A DNA stretch of 64,000 nucleotides from a virus, in IMG/VR virus record IMGVR_UViG_3300018059_000011, positions 20,544 to 84,543 of that record; one strand, 5' to 3'. Positions 25,581 to 35,694 of this stretch are shown piece by piece (within the stretch, counting starts at the first letter, position 1; the number at the start of each line of letters is the position of its first letter). The notes under the pieces are model-generated. The model saw nothing but the letters and a program-made list of their open reading frames with translations, was not told the DNA's origin and did not search any database. The position numbers and the translations under genes are program-made.

Positions 25581-26837
25581 GTGGGTGGAACGTCAGCCAT
25601 CTTTGGTTTCTCTCGGCCAGGCCTTAGTTCCATAACGACCGGCGGCACGTCTCGCTACTGGCCGCTCGGTGGTAACGGGTTTGGCTCTGCCAGCACGACC
25701 GAAGCTCTTGGTCAGATGTATTTCTATTCCAACGGAACGCTGAAGAATCTCGGTATTACCATAACCACGAATACCTACACCCTCACATTCACCAGCCGGA
25801 TCAATGGGGGCGCCGGGGCTCAGTCTATTTCGCAGACGGGCACTGGGCATTTTTCCGATTCCTCGAATATGGATTCGGTTACGTCCGGCCAGAATGTATA
25901 CATCAAGGCAGTGACTAGCGATGGCTCCCATACGGTCACCATTGCCGGTGGCGAAGTCGAGTTCAAAGCCAGCACTGGCAGCGGTAATCCGTTCTGCTTT
26001 AGCTCCAGCAGCTATACGGTTCCTGTCGAATACCAGTCGGGAGCGGGTTCGTTGTCGGCATTCGCGCCGCTGTACGGTGGCGCCCAGAACACAACGCCAT
26101 CTCCCACGGAAACGAAACTGGCAGATACCAAGTTGCGGGTATCCGGTACACTTCAGCGTTATCAGACTTACGTGCTGGTGAATACCCGAACGGTTGCCTG
26201 CTCGGTTACTTCTCGAAAGAGCACTACCGATCAGAATCAATCGGTCTCGATCCCGAACACCGGGGCCACGGGATATTTCGAGGATAGCAGCAACACCGAT
26301 ACCGTGTCGGGTGGCGACATCTGGAAGTACCATTTGAACGTTACCACCGGCACCGGGACGCTTGGTCTTGCATGGATGGGATGCTGGTTCACGACGACCA
26401 ATCATCAGTTCGATGTAGGATGCGGATGGGATAAAACTGTTGCGTCTATTTCTACTTCGGTTGACAATTTCTACCCGATTTCTGGCTACGGGGACTCTAC
26501 AACGACTGAGGCCAATGTCAAGCAAGTGGCGATGTTCGATTTCACCGCCGGGAATCTTCGTTGCACGGTCCCGACAAATTCCTCTGGGACTACGGTAACG
26601 GCGGCACTGTCGATCAATGGTTCTGCTGGGACTATGGCCCTGAGCATCACCAATGCTGTTATCGGAGATTTTGAGGACAGCAGCAATCAAGACAGCATCA
26701 CCGCGACGGAGACGCTCGCATTTAGGCATGGGCCGCCGAACAATTCCAGCTGGATCATCTCCAACATCACGATGACCGGCGATCCCGGCGCTGCCCCACA
26801 TCGCAAGCGCCGCATCTATTGGTCTCAAGGTGGGTAA
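25581..26837 (+). CDS. Repeat-containing virion protein (three β-modules)
   Basis: A 418-aa β-rich, Ser/Thr/Gly-rich protein with GTG start 25581. Three similar units of about 135 residues each carry a hallmark near residues 88, 230 and 363: GHFSDSSNMDSVTSG, GYFEDSSNTDTVSGG and GDFEDSSNQDSITAT, each preceded by a strand with SxTSRxN or VTxxxSINGS character. No secretion signal or catalytic motif. Placement in the fibre cluster suggests an accessory fibre or receptor-binding protein. Confidence 0.68.
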   Translation: MGGTSAIFGFSRPGLSSITTGGTSRYWPLGGNGFGSASTTEALGQMYFYSNGTLKNLGITITTNTYTLTFTSRINGGAGAQSISQTGTGHFSDSSNMDSVTSGQNVYIKAVTSDGSHTVTIAGGEVEFKASTGSGNPFCFSSSSYTVPVEYQSGAGSLSAFAPLYGGAQNTTPSPTETKLADTKLRVSGTLQRYQTYVLVNTRTVACSVTSRKSTTDQNQSVSIPNTGATGYFEDSSNTDTVSGGDIWKYHLNVTTGTGTLGLAWMGCWFTTTNHQFDVGCGWDKTVASISTSVDNFYPISGYGDSTTTEANVKQVAMFDFTAGNLRCTVPTNSSGTTVTAALSINGSAGTMALSITNAVIGDFEDSSNQDSITATETLAFRHGPPNNSSWIISNITMTGDPGAAPHRKRRIYWSQGG

Positions 26838-26841
26838 GGTC

Positions 26842-27219
26842 ATGGGAAAACATCACCGGCATTACGATCCGACCGGCCATTATTTCGAGGGCGGAAACCT
26901 CTTCGAGAGGATTCTTCGGTTCTTCAACCTGCTTGAGCCCAAGCAAATGGTGCTCTCGGTTTCCAAGATTGCGGTCTACTCCACACTCGGGTTGGTATTC
27001 TATGCTGTCAAGGCCGGACCCGGCAATATCGAGTTGGCGATGACCGCCCTTGCGGGTTTGGGGGTTAGCACGGTAAACTATGGGTATCGGCGGTACATGC
27101 AGTACCAGGAAGGGAATGGCCCGTATCCGACTCCGGCCAAAACTGACCAGCAGCCGCCCGATGACGTAGCTGATGCTGCCATGCGCGAGCTTGGAAAAGG
27201 TGGACCGAACAATGAGTAA
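26842..27219 (+). CDS. Small membrane protein, possible holin
   Basis: A 125-aa protein from ATG 26842 (GTG 26830 is an alternative, four codons longer). After a His/basic N-terminus there are two hydrophobic segments, MVLSVSKIAVYSTLGLVFYA and IELAMTALAGLGVSTV, followed by a polar C-terminal tail rich in Pro/Asp. This two-segment layout with a charged tail is compatible with a class II holin. It is distant from the endolysin gene, so the role is uncertain. The last bases overlap the next start by 8 nt. Confidence 0.55.
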   Translation: MGKHHRHYDPTGHYFEGGNLFERILRFFNLLEPKQMVLSVSKIAVYSTLGLVFYAVKAGPGNIELAMTALAGLGVSTVNYGYRRYMQYQEGNGPYPTPAKTDQQPPDDVADAAMRELGKGGPNNE

Positions 27220-27799
27220 GACGGGATTTGCCAAAGGGGCGGGACCGGCCATTTCGGGCGACGCGCAAAATTTGGCCGCCGGGCTCCGGCGTTTGGACAA
27301 GGTGCTCACGGGCACCGGCAAGGCGTATCTCAGCAAGGGCGATTGCAATCTCGATCCGTCCGTCATTCTCGACAACGCCCGTGTGCAGGTCGTTGGCGCG
27401 AACTCGGCGAACCGAACGCTTCATATCCCCTATGTGAATCGCGAAGTCATCTTCTCAAGCCATCCGAACAATCTCTTCGAGTTCGACATCGCCACCGACA
27501 AGATGACGATCTCGTTGAAGCCCGGCCAAAGTATCAAGGTGTTCATGGATGGCTTCGGCGGCATGGACGTGCTCGGCGGCTCTAGCGGCGGTGGCGGCCA
27601 GGGCCACGAAGGCAAGCGCGGTCCAGAGGGTCCACCCGGTAGACAGGGAGAACGTGGCGGCCAGGGCAATATCGGCCCGCGTGGTCCGCAAGGCAATCCC
27701 GGTCCAGCCGATCCGCGTTTCCAAATTCAGGACGGGCGTCTTCTGTTCGTTTCCGACCAAGGAACCTTTGTGATCTCGGCGACGAAGCTCCCCGGCTAA
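27212..27799 (+). CDS. Short collagen-like fibre protein
   Basis: A 195-aa protein with ATG 27212 overlapping the previous stop. The N-terminal 120 residues form a β-rich domain (RVQVVGANSANRTLHIPYVNRE, FDIATDKMTISLKPGQSIKVF). A Gly-rich hinge precedes about 12 G-x-y triplets with charged, collagen-like composition (GKRGPEGPPGRQGERGG), different from the GATG-type repeats of the long fibres. A short β C-terminus (LLFVSDQGTFVISA) closes it. The N-terminal domain resembles the start of the following giant fibre. Confidence 0.7.
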   Translation: MSKTGFAKGAGPAISGDAQNLAAGLRRLDKVLTGTGKAYLSKGDCNLDPSVILDNARVQVVGANSANRTLHIPYVNREVIFSSHPNNLFEFDIATDKMTISLKPGQSIKVFMDGFGGMDVLGGSSGGGGQGHEGKRGPEGPPGRQGERGGQGNIGPRGPQGNPGPADPRFQIQDGRLLFVSDQGTFVISATKLPG

Positions 27800-27814
27800 G
27801 GAGGAGCCGTTGTC

Positions 27815-31798
<3,984 letters not shown>

Positions 31799-31895
31799 CT
31801 CAGCCAAAGGAGAACGGCACGAGTTGCAAATGTCAGTTGTTATAGATTAGGTTCACATTCAGCACGATGATGTAATTCAACCAAGGAGAATGACT

Positions 31896-32045
31896 ATGAC
31901 AAACTTCGCTTCAATCGCCGTGGAAATTCCGGAATACGGAATTGCCAGTGTCGTGGGCGGCGTGACTATCACATACCCTGTTATGCCTGTCGATGATACC
32001 CGCTACGGGAGTGTAGCGTGGGTGGGGTGCAAAATGCGTCTTTGA
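31896..32045 (+). CDS. Small protein (49 aa), possibly 5' part of a frameshifted gene
   Basis: ATG 31896 has an ideal AAGGAG 8 nt upstream. The 49-aa product is β-rich (SIAVEIPEYGIASVVGGVTITYPV) and stops at TGA 32043. The next open frame (-1) begins at 32018 and continues the same β-rich style. Either two overlapping small genes, a programmed shift, or a sequence error splitting one gene of about 100 codons. Confidence 0.5.
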   Translation: MTNFASIAVEIPEYGIASVVGGVTITYPVMPVDDTRYGSVAWVGCKMRL

Positions 32046-32197
32046 TAGGTTTTACTGGCGTCGAGCGCAGGCTCGCTATTTTCGTGGGCGGCGGTTATGT
32101 GATGGCGACTCCGGCGGCAATCGAAGACAAGATGGGCGGCGGTTCTCTCGGCACCGTGGTCCTTCCTACAGGATGGACTCTGCTCGCGATCATGTAA
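32018..32197 (+). CDS. Overlapping -1 frame ORF (up to 59 aa)
   Basis: The frame opens after a TGA near 31995 and runs to TAA 32195-32197, with GTG 32018 as the first candidate start and no clear RBS. The product contains VERRLAIFVGGGYVMATPAA and GTVVLPTGWTLLAIM. Lack of its own RBS and the 28-nt overlap favour translation as an extension of the 31896 gene. Position between fibre and endolysin gives no further clue. Confidence 0.4.
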   Translation: MGGVQNASLIGFTGVERRLAIFVGGGYVMATPAAIEDKMGGGSLGTVVLPTGWTLLAIM

Positions 32198-32229
32198 ATG
32201 GCGCCGATTACCGGGCATTCTCCGTAAGG

Positions 32230-32276
32230 TTGCATATATGAGTCACAAAGGCGCATAATGACTCGTATATAAGTCA
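32230..32276 (+). promoter_or_regulatory. Operator-like repeats upstream of the endolysin gene
   Basis: ATATATGAGTCA (32234-32245) and TGACTCGTATAT (32259-32270) form a 12-bp inverted repeat with one G-U/mismatch, and a third half-site AAGTCA follows (32271-32276). TTGCAT (32230-32235) with CATAAT (32254-32259) gives a weak promoter at 18-bp spacing. The repeats overlap it, so protein binding could control lysis timing; an RNA hairpin is the alternative. Confidence 0.45.
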
Positions 32277-32292
32277 TTAGGAGGGAAGGCTC

Positions 32293-32871
32293 ATGAGTGA
32301 TCGCATCGACCAGATGATCGCCGTCATCATCAAAAATGAAGGCGACAAGTACACGAACATCCCCGGTGATAAGGGCGGGCCGACCAAGGACGGCATCACG
32401 TTGAAGTACGCGCATGGTGTCGGTTTCATCTCGATGGACCTCGATCACGACGGGGATGTAGACGAGCGTGACATCATGCTTGTCACTGCCGAACTCGCGG
32501 CGACGCTTTATCGACATGACTTCTTCGAGGCGCCGAGGATCAGTAGACTGCCCGTCGAACTCCAGCCGCAGGTCTTCGATACCGCTGTGAACTCGGGGCC
32601 GCCCCGTTCGATTCAGATGCTTCAGCGCACGCTTGGCAAACTCGGCTATCGCACCGATGTCGATGGCGTTATCGGCCCGGAAGTCATCTCCAAGGCCAAT
32701 GCCGCTTGCACTGCTCTCGGCTGGGCCGTCGTCAACGATGCGGTCGTGGACACGCGCAAAGAGTTCTATCGCGTCATCGTCAAGATGGACCCATCGCAAC
32801 AGAAGTTCATTCACGGCTGGATCAATCGCGCCGAGTCCTGGTATGTGGACAAGAGAAAAATCGGCTCATAA
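32293..32871 (+). CDS. Endolysin, GH108 muramidase with PG_binding_3
   Basis: A 192-aa protein with GGAGGGAAGG upstream of ATG 32293. The GH108 domain has the catalytic Glu at E16 in KNEGDKY and the family segments NIPGDKGGPTKDGITL and YRHDFFEAPRI. Residues 49-60 (DLDHDGDVDERD) fit a canonical 12-residue EF-hand calcium loop with Asp at positions 1, 3, 5, 7, 9 and 12. The C-terminal PG_binding_3-like part contains LPVELQPQVFDTAVNSGPPRS, VDGVIGPEVI and FIHGWINRA. No signal peptide, so export depends on a holin. Confidence 0.9.
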   Translation: MSDRIDQMIAVIIKNEGDKYTNIPGDKGGPTKDGITLKYAHGVGFISMDLDHDGDVDERDIMLVTAELAATLYRHDFFEAPRISRLPVELQPQVFDTAVNSGPPRSIQMLQRTLGKLGYRTDVDGVIGPEVISKANAACTALGWAVVNDAVVDTRKEFYRVIVKMDPSQQKFIHGWINRAESWYVDKRKIGS

Positions 32872-32891
32872 TCTGGGCCGGAAGGTCGGGG

Positions 32892-32921
32892 TTGCCGATT
32901 GCCTTCCCGTGGGGCTATAAT
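32892..32921 (+). promoter_or_regulatory. Promoter candidate for the holin/spanin genes
   Basis: TTGCCG (32892-32897), an 18-bp spacer and a perfect TATAAT (32916-32921) lie 40 bp before ATG 32961. This is the best -10 element on the rightward strand and could give separate expression of the lysis accessory genes. Confidence 0.55.
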
Positions 32922-32960
32922 GGTGTTCTGAGCAAATCTCCGCAACGGAAGGACAGTATC

Positions 32961-33146
32961 ATGGCCGATGTCAAGAAGGTAGTCGCCGATGTTTCCGCGA
33001 AGGCCGACTCCGCAGAGTCCAAGGTCGAAGCCGCGACCGGCATCAAGGGTTCGTCCGGGAATTGGTTCTCGGCGCATCCGGCGTTGCTTGTTATCGTGGG
33101 CCTCGTGGTTGTCGCCCTCGTCGTCCTCAAGGCGTGCGTGGGTTAA
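32961..33146 (+). CDS. Single-pass membrane protein (61 aa), holin/antiholin candidate
   Basis: ATG 32961 has GGAAGGA upstream. A soluble N-terminal half with Lys/Ala-rich helix (KKVVADVSAKADSAESKVEAA) is followed by one strong membrane segment (ALLVIVGLVVVALVVLKAC). A single TM after a charged helix suits a small holin or a lysis regulator, and it is the first gene after the endolysin. Topology would be N-in or N-out; not resolvable here. Confidence 0.6.
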   Translation: MADVKKVVADVSAKADSAESKVEAATGIKGSSGNWFSAHPALLVIVGLVVVALVVLKACVG

Positions 33147-33170
33147 GGCCCACGTCACAGGATTCGTCCG

Positions 33171-33569
33171 ATGAGCATTATCTCCGGTGGCCTGAGTCTT
33201 CTCACTGGTGGGGCGTCGTTCCTCAGTGGTGCGAAGTATTGGGTAATCGCCCTGGCCCTGGCTACGGCAATCGCCGGAGCCGCAGGCTACTACAAGGGAT
33301 ACACCAAAGCTACCGGCATTGCCGAGGACAAGCTCGTAGCCGCCCAGATGGAGATGTACAACAAGGGCGTCACTGCCCAGAAGAATTTCAGCGATCACCA
33401 GTTCGAGGTCGCGTCCAAGGACTTTAGCACCCGACTCGCCGCTCTCCAGAAGCAGAAGCAGAAGGTCATCACCATCACCGAGACGCTGCATGATCTCGTG
33501 CCGCAGGTCGCGGCCTGCACGGTGTCGCCAGCGGCGATGAAGGCCCTCAACGACGTGGTGACCGAATAA
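33171..33569 (+). CDS. Inner-membrane spanin (Rz-like)
   Basis: A 132-aa protein. One N-terminal membrane anchor (YWVIALALATAIAGAAGYY, about residues 23-41) is followed by a long periplasmic helix rich in Ala/Gln/Lys with coiled-coil character (EDKLVAAQMEMYNKG, LAALQKQKQKVITITETLHD), as in i-spanins. The next gene encodes a lipoprotein starting within its stop codon. Together they would bridge the envelope and fuse inner and outer membranes in the last lysis step. Confidence 0.8.
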   Translation: MSIISGGLSLLTGGASFLSGAKYWVIALALATAIAGAAGYYKGYTKATGIAEDKLVAAQMEMYNKGVTAQKNFSDHQFEVASKDFSTRLAALQKQKQKVITITETLHDLVPQVAACTVSPAAMKALNDVVTE

Positions 33570-33874
33570 TGAACGCGAAATGGTATCTCCGGTTTATCGC
33601 GATCATGTCGTTCATGACGATGCTGACGGCTTGCGCGTCCACGCCCGATATTCCGTTGCCGCTGCCTCCGCAGTTGTGCAAACCCGCATCCGATCTCGTG
33701 GCGCCGAAGCATCTCAAGCGCGTCCCCGAAGTCGCGACCGAGAACGATCAGTTCTACTCGTTGTTCTTGATGGAACGCGCCGATCACGCCACGGACATCA
33801 AGGACTTCAATTCGTTGCTGCGGACCTGCGTCGATTCGACTTTGCCCGAGCACATTCCCGTTTTCGCCGATTAA
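33569..33874 (+). CDS. Outer-membrane lipoprotein spanin (Rz1-like)
   Basis: A 101-aa lipoprotein with ATG 33569 overlapping the i-spanin stop. The signal peptide ends in a lipobox, MLTAC, giving a lipidated Cys at about residue 22. The mature part starts Pro-rich (STPDIPLPLPPQLC), a known feature of Rz1-type o-spanins. It is longer than lambda Rz1 and lies after, not inside, the i-spanin gene. Confidence 0.82.
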   Translation: MNAKWYLRFIAIMSFMTMLTACASTPDIPLPLPPQLCKPASDLVAPKHLKRVPEVATENDQFYSLFLMERADHATDIKDFNSLLRTCVDSTLPEHIPVFAD

Positions 33875-33886
33875 AGGACTACGCCC

Positions 33887-34153
33887 GTGGCCGACGACAT
33901 CAATTTTGAAGTACAGCGCACCCTCGGTCGTCTCGAAGGCGGACAGGAACAGATTCTTGACGAACTCAAGCGGTTGCGTGTGGACTTCAACGGCCATGTT
34001 GAGGCCGATGACAAACGCTTTGGCCGGATCGACGCTGATCGCAATAAGGCCAAGGGTGCGGGCTGGGCCATCCTCGGCATCTTCTCTGCGTGCATCACCT
34101 TCGTCGGCAGCGCCGTCCTCGCGGTATTCGAGGGCTGGGTGAAGTTCCACTAA
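33887..34153 (+). CDS. XhlA-like coiled-coil membrane protein, holin-associated
   Basis: An 88-aa protein with GTG 33887 and AAAGGA upstream. The N-terminal 50 residues form an amphipathic coiled coil (QRTLGRLEGGQEQILDELKRL, EADDKRFGRIDADR) and the C-terminus is one membrane segment (GWAILGIFSACITFVGSAVLAVF). This matches the XhlA/haemolysin-type partner proteins in phage lysis cassettes. It is the last rightward protein gene before the tRNA. Confidence 0.7.
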   Translation: MADDINFEVQRTLGRLEGGQEQILDELKRLRVDFNGHVEADDKRFGRIDADRNKAKGAGWAILGIFSACITFVGSAVLAVFEGWVKFH

Positions 34154-34209
34154 TGCGCGGCCTCCTCCGACAGCGACAATAAGACATATCCGATAATCTT
34201 CGCAGCTTT

Positions 34210-34229
34210 CGATAAGCTATGCCTTATCG
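34210..34229 (+). terminator. Hairpin between lysis genes and tRNA
   Basis: CGATAAG (34210-34216) pairs perfectly with CTTATCG (34223-34229) around a 6-nt loop. No T tract, so it may be an RNA processing signal for the downstream tRNA rather than a terminator. Confidence 0.4.
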
Positions 34230-34240
34230 CGACGCTTCGC

Positions 34241-34311
34241 TGGGGATTCGTCCAACGGTAGGACTCCGGGCTCTGAACCCGGCAATGCAGATTCGACTTC
34301 TGTGTCCCTAG
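34241..34311 (+). tRNA. trnQ: tRNA-Gln (anticodon CTG)
   Basis: All four arms can be drawn: acceptor TGGGGAT/GTCCCTA (two wobbles), D-stem GTCC/GGAC with loop AACGGTA, anticodon stem CCGGG/CCCGG with loop CTCTGAA (anticodon CTG at 34273-34275), and T-stem GCAGA/TCTGT with loop TTCGACT. The discriminator base is G, as usual for tRNA-Gln. CCA is not encoded. It reads CAG codons. An HNH gene on the opposite strand ends directly at its 3' border, and a second diverged copy of the tRNA 3' end lies beyond that gene. Confidence 0.93.
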
Positions 34312-34321
34312 CTAAGCGCCG
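34294..34321 (+). repeat. tRNA-Gln 3'-end repeat, copy in the intact tRNA
   Basis: The 28 bases from the T-loop through the acceptor and 10 bases of downstream flank (CGACTTCTGTGTCCCTAGC...) recur at 34684-34711 with five differences. The two copies bracket the leftward HNH gene. Confidence 0.75.
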
Positions 34322-34644
34322 TACTTCTCATTCCAATGAAATTTGCGATGGCAGTTTGAGCACAAAACATCGCACTTTGCGATCTCTGCGAGGATACTGG
34401 GTTTTCCTCTACCAGCGAGAACACCGTGCGTAATATCGAAAAGTTTGGAGAATGGATCACGGTGATGGAAGTCCAAGCAGGCCGGATGCGATTCGGGGCA
34501 ATGCGAGCATTTCAACTTAGCCCTCAACGCCTCGAACCATTCACGGATTTCTATTTTTCGGCTCCTGATTCTTTTGACCTCTGATACCCGATTACGAGCG
34601 TACCATCGGTTTTGGGCCTGAAGTTGTTTCGACCGATCTCTCAT
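34312..34644 (-). CDS. HNH homing endonuclease inserted at tRNA-Gln
   Basis: A 110-aa HNH protein. A basic N-terminal half (KQLQAQNRWYARNRVSEVKRI) precedes the core: CSHC zinc pair at about residues 46-49, FHHRDP, and the second pair CDVLCSNCHRKFH. It is transcribed against the lysis genes from its own promoter just upstream. It lies exactly between the intact tRNA-Gln 3' end and a diverged duplicate of it, which is the signature of an insertion that replaced the tRNA end. Confidence 0.88.
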   Translation of the reverse strand: MRDRSKQLQAQNRWYARNRVSEVKRIRSRKIEIREWFEALRAKLKCSHCPESHPACLDFHHRDPFSKLFDITHGVLAGRGKPSILAEIAKCDVLCSNCHRKFHWNEKYGA

Positions 34645-34651
34645 GGCCCAA

Positions 34652-34680
34652 AAGATAGCCCATTCGTACCCTTAAGTCAA
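34652..34680 (-). promoter_or_regulatory. Promoter of the HNH gene
   Basis: On the minus strand TTGACT (34675-34680), a 17-bp spacer and TATCTT (34652-34657) stand only 7 bases before ATG 34644. The transcript would be almost leaderless. The spacing and -35 match other leftward promoters in this window. Confidence 0.65.
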
Positions 34681-34683
34681 GTC

Positions 34684-34711
34684 CGAATCCTGTGTCCCCA
34701 GCCAAGCGCCG
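34684..34711 (+). repeat. Displaced, diverged copy of the tRNA-Gln 3' end
   Basis: CGAATCCTGTGTCCCC... matches the intact tRNA's 3' end and flank at 23 of 28 positions. The T-stem can no longer form and no 5' tRNA half precedes it, so it is a remnant, not a second tRNA. Confidence 0.7.
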
Positions 34712-34859
34712 CGATAACATATACGTTGTCGTCTTCACGGCTTTTGATAACGCAGATGTTGTCGGTGTCGCCGCCGTTATACTCACTTCGTCCATTTGCG
34801 GGTATAGCGGCCCCGTATCCGAATCTGGCCTCTTTGTGTCCTGATTAGCTTATGGTGCT

Positions 34860-34907
34860 GTGCGGTTGCAAGTCTTTGGTGTCGTGCGGTTGCAAGTCTT
34901 TTGTGTT
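34860..34907. repeat. Tandem 24-bp direct repeat
   Basis: Two adjacent units start GTGCGGTTGCAAGTCTTTGG and GTGCGGTTGCAAGTCTTTTG, with one or two differences in 24 positions. They lie in the non-coding zone after the HNH element. Confidence 0.8.
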
Positions 34908-35022
34908 TCCCGAGCGGGGTCATTTCTCACTATCCCGTATCTCAGGGACGCGAAAGTTCCCGAGCGGGATCAAATTTGGCCGGTTGTTTGGCCGGTTCCA
35001 TGTCCGGTTTGAGAAATGCGCT

Positions 35023-35046
35023 AAAGGCGTAGTCTGGCTACGCTTT
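35023..35046. terminator. Possible bidirectional terminator hairpin
   Basis: AAAGGCGTAG and CTACGCTTT can pair (one bulged G) around TCTGG. It has A-rich and T-rich borders on both strands and lies between converging transcription units. Confidence 0.4.
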
Positions 35047-35130
35047 CGGGGCATCTTCCTAAACCGGGTGTCCGGTAGAATGTCCGCTTTTGGCCGGTTC
35101 TTTGGCGGTTCATCGACACGTCCGGGCGTC

Positions 35131-35149
35131 ATGTCGTCGGCGACGACAT
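35131..35149. promoter_or_regulatory. Perfect 19-bp palindrome (operator-like)
   Basis: ATGTCGTCG-G-CGACGACAT has 9-bp perfect arms with a single central base. It lies about 100 bp after the last leftward gene, so it is more likely a protein-binding site or a transcript-end hairpin than a promoter operator. Confidence 0.45.
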
Positions 35150-35247
35150 CAGAGGCTCTAGGAAGGCCGCTGGCGGGCTCCATTTTTGGGATGGACCACG
35201 CGCCGGGGACGGGCCGGACCCAGCCACGGCCCGGCTCTGCCTGGGTT

Positions 35248-35694
35248 TCAGACCTTCTTGACCATCTTCCAGGCGGCGATCCCGTCGTCGTAGTAGTCCT
35301 TGATGGTCTTGGCCCGGTAGAAGCCGTACCGGCGGTAAAAGCGGATGCCCTGGTCATTGGTTGCGTTGACGTGCAGGCTCACGTCCTGGTGCCCCCAGCG
35401 CCGGGCGCAGGCCACAGCCTGATCCATGAGCCGCTGGCCCCAGCCTGTACCCTGAGTTTGCCGGGCGACCGCGAGGTTGGCAACATAGGTGCCGATCCCG
35501 TGCTTGCCCGAGTTCTCGACAAAGATGTATCCCCGGATGCTGCCGCGCTCGTTAACGAGCACGTACCGGCGTTGGTTGACGGGGTAGCACCGCATCGACG
35601 CCCACGATTGCGGGTCGGGGAACGTCAAGTCCAGGCGATGGACCGCCATTGCGTCGCGCTTATGGAATGCTCTGATACGAAGTTGTTCGGTCAC
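35248..35694 (-). CDS. GNAT-family N-acetyltransferase
   Basis: A 148-aa protein from GTG 35694, chosen because GGAGG lies 10 nt upstream and GTGA overlaps the ligase stop; an ATG 14 codons earlier is the alternative. The fold's acetyl-CoA loop is RQTQGTGWGQRLM (Q/R-x-x-G-x-G), preceded by the β4 strand TYVANLAVA and followed by VSLHVNATNDQGIRFYRRYGF, typical of RimI-like enzymes. Substrate unknown; phage GNATs may acetylate host proteins, toxins or antibiotics. Last gene of the leftward unit. Confidence 0.88.
   Translation of the reverse strand: MTEQLRIRAFHKRDAMAVHRLDLTFPDPQSWASMRCYPVNQRRYVLVNERGSIRGYIFVENSGKHGIGTYVANLAVARQTQGTGWGQRLMDQAVACARRWGHQDVSLHVNATNDQGIRFYRRYGFYRAKTIKDYYDDGIAAWKMVKKV

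Larger units (their letters stand above)
34712..35247. promoter_or_regulatory. Non-coding convergence zone with iterated motifs
   Basis: No supported gene. The region separates the rightward and leftward blocks. It contains a near-perfect 24-bp tandem repeat (34860-34907, GTGCGGTTGCAAGTCTT...), a 16-bp pair TTCCCGAGCGGGRTCA (34907-34922 and 34957-34972), several GGCCGGTT motifs (from about 34978 and again near 35093), a hairpin (35023-35046), a 19-bp palindrome (35131-35149) and a GGGCCG/CGGCCC stem (35211-35232). Iterated motifs of this kind are found at replication origins, regulator binding sites and packaging sites; which applies is unknown. Confidence 0.5.

Noticed and set aside
34684-34711. 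A second tRNA gene
   Set aside because: Only the 3' end is present; the T-stem is broken and no D or anticodon arm precedes it.
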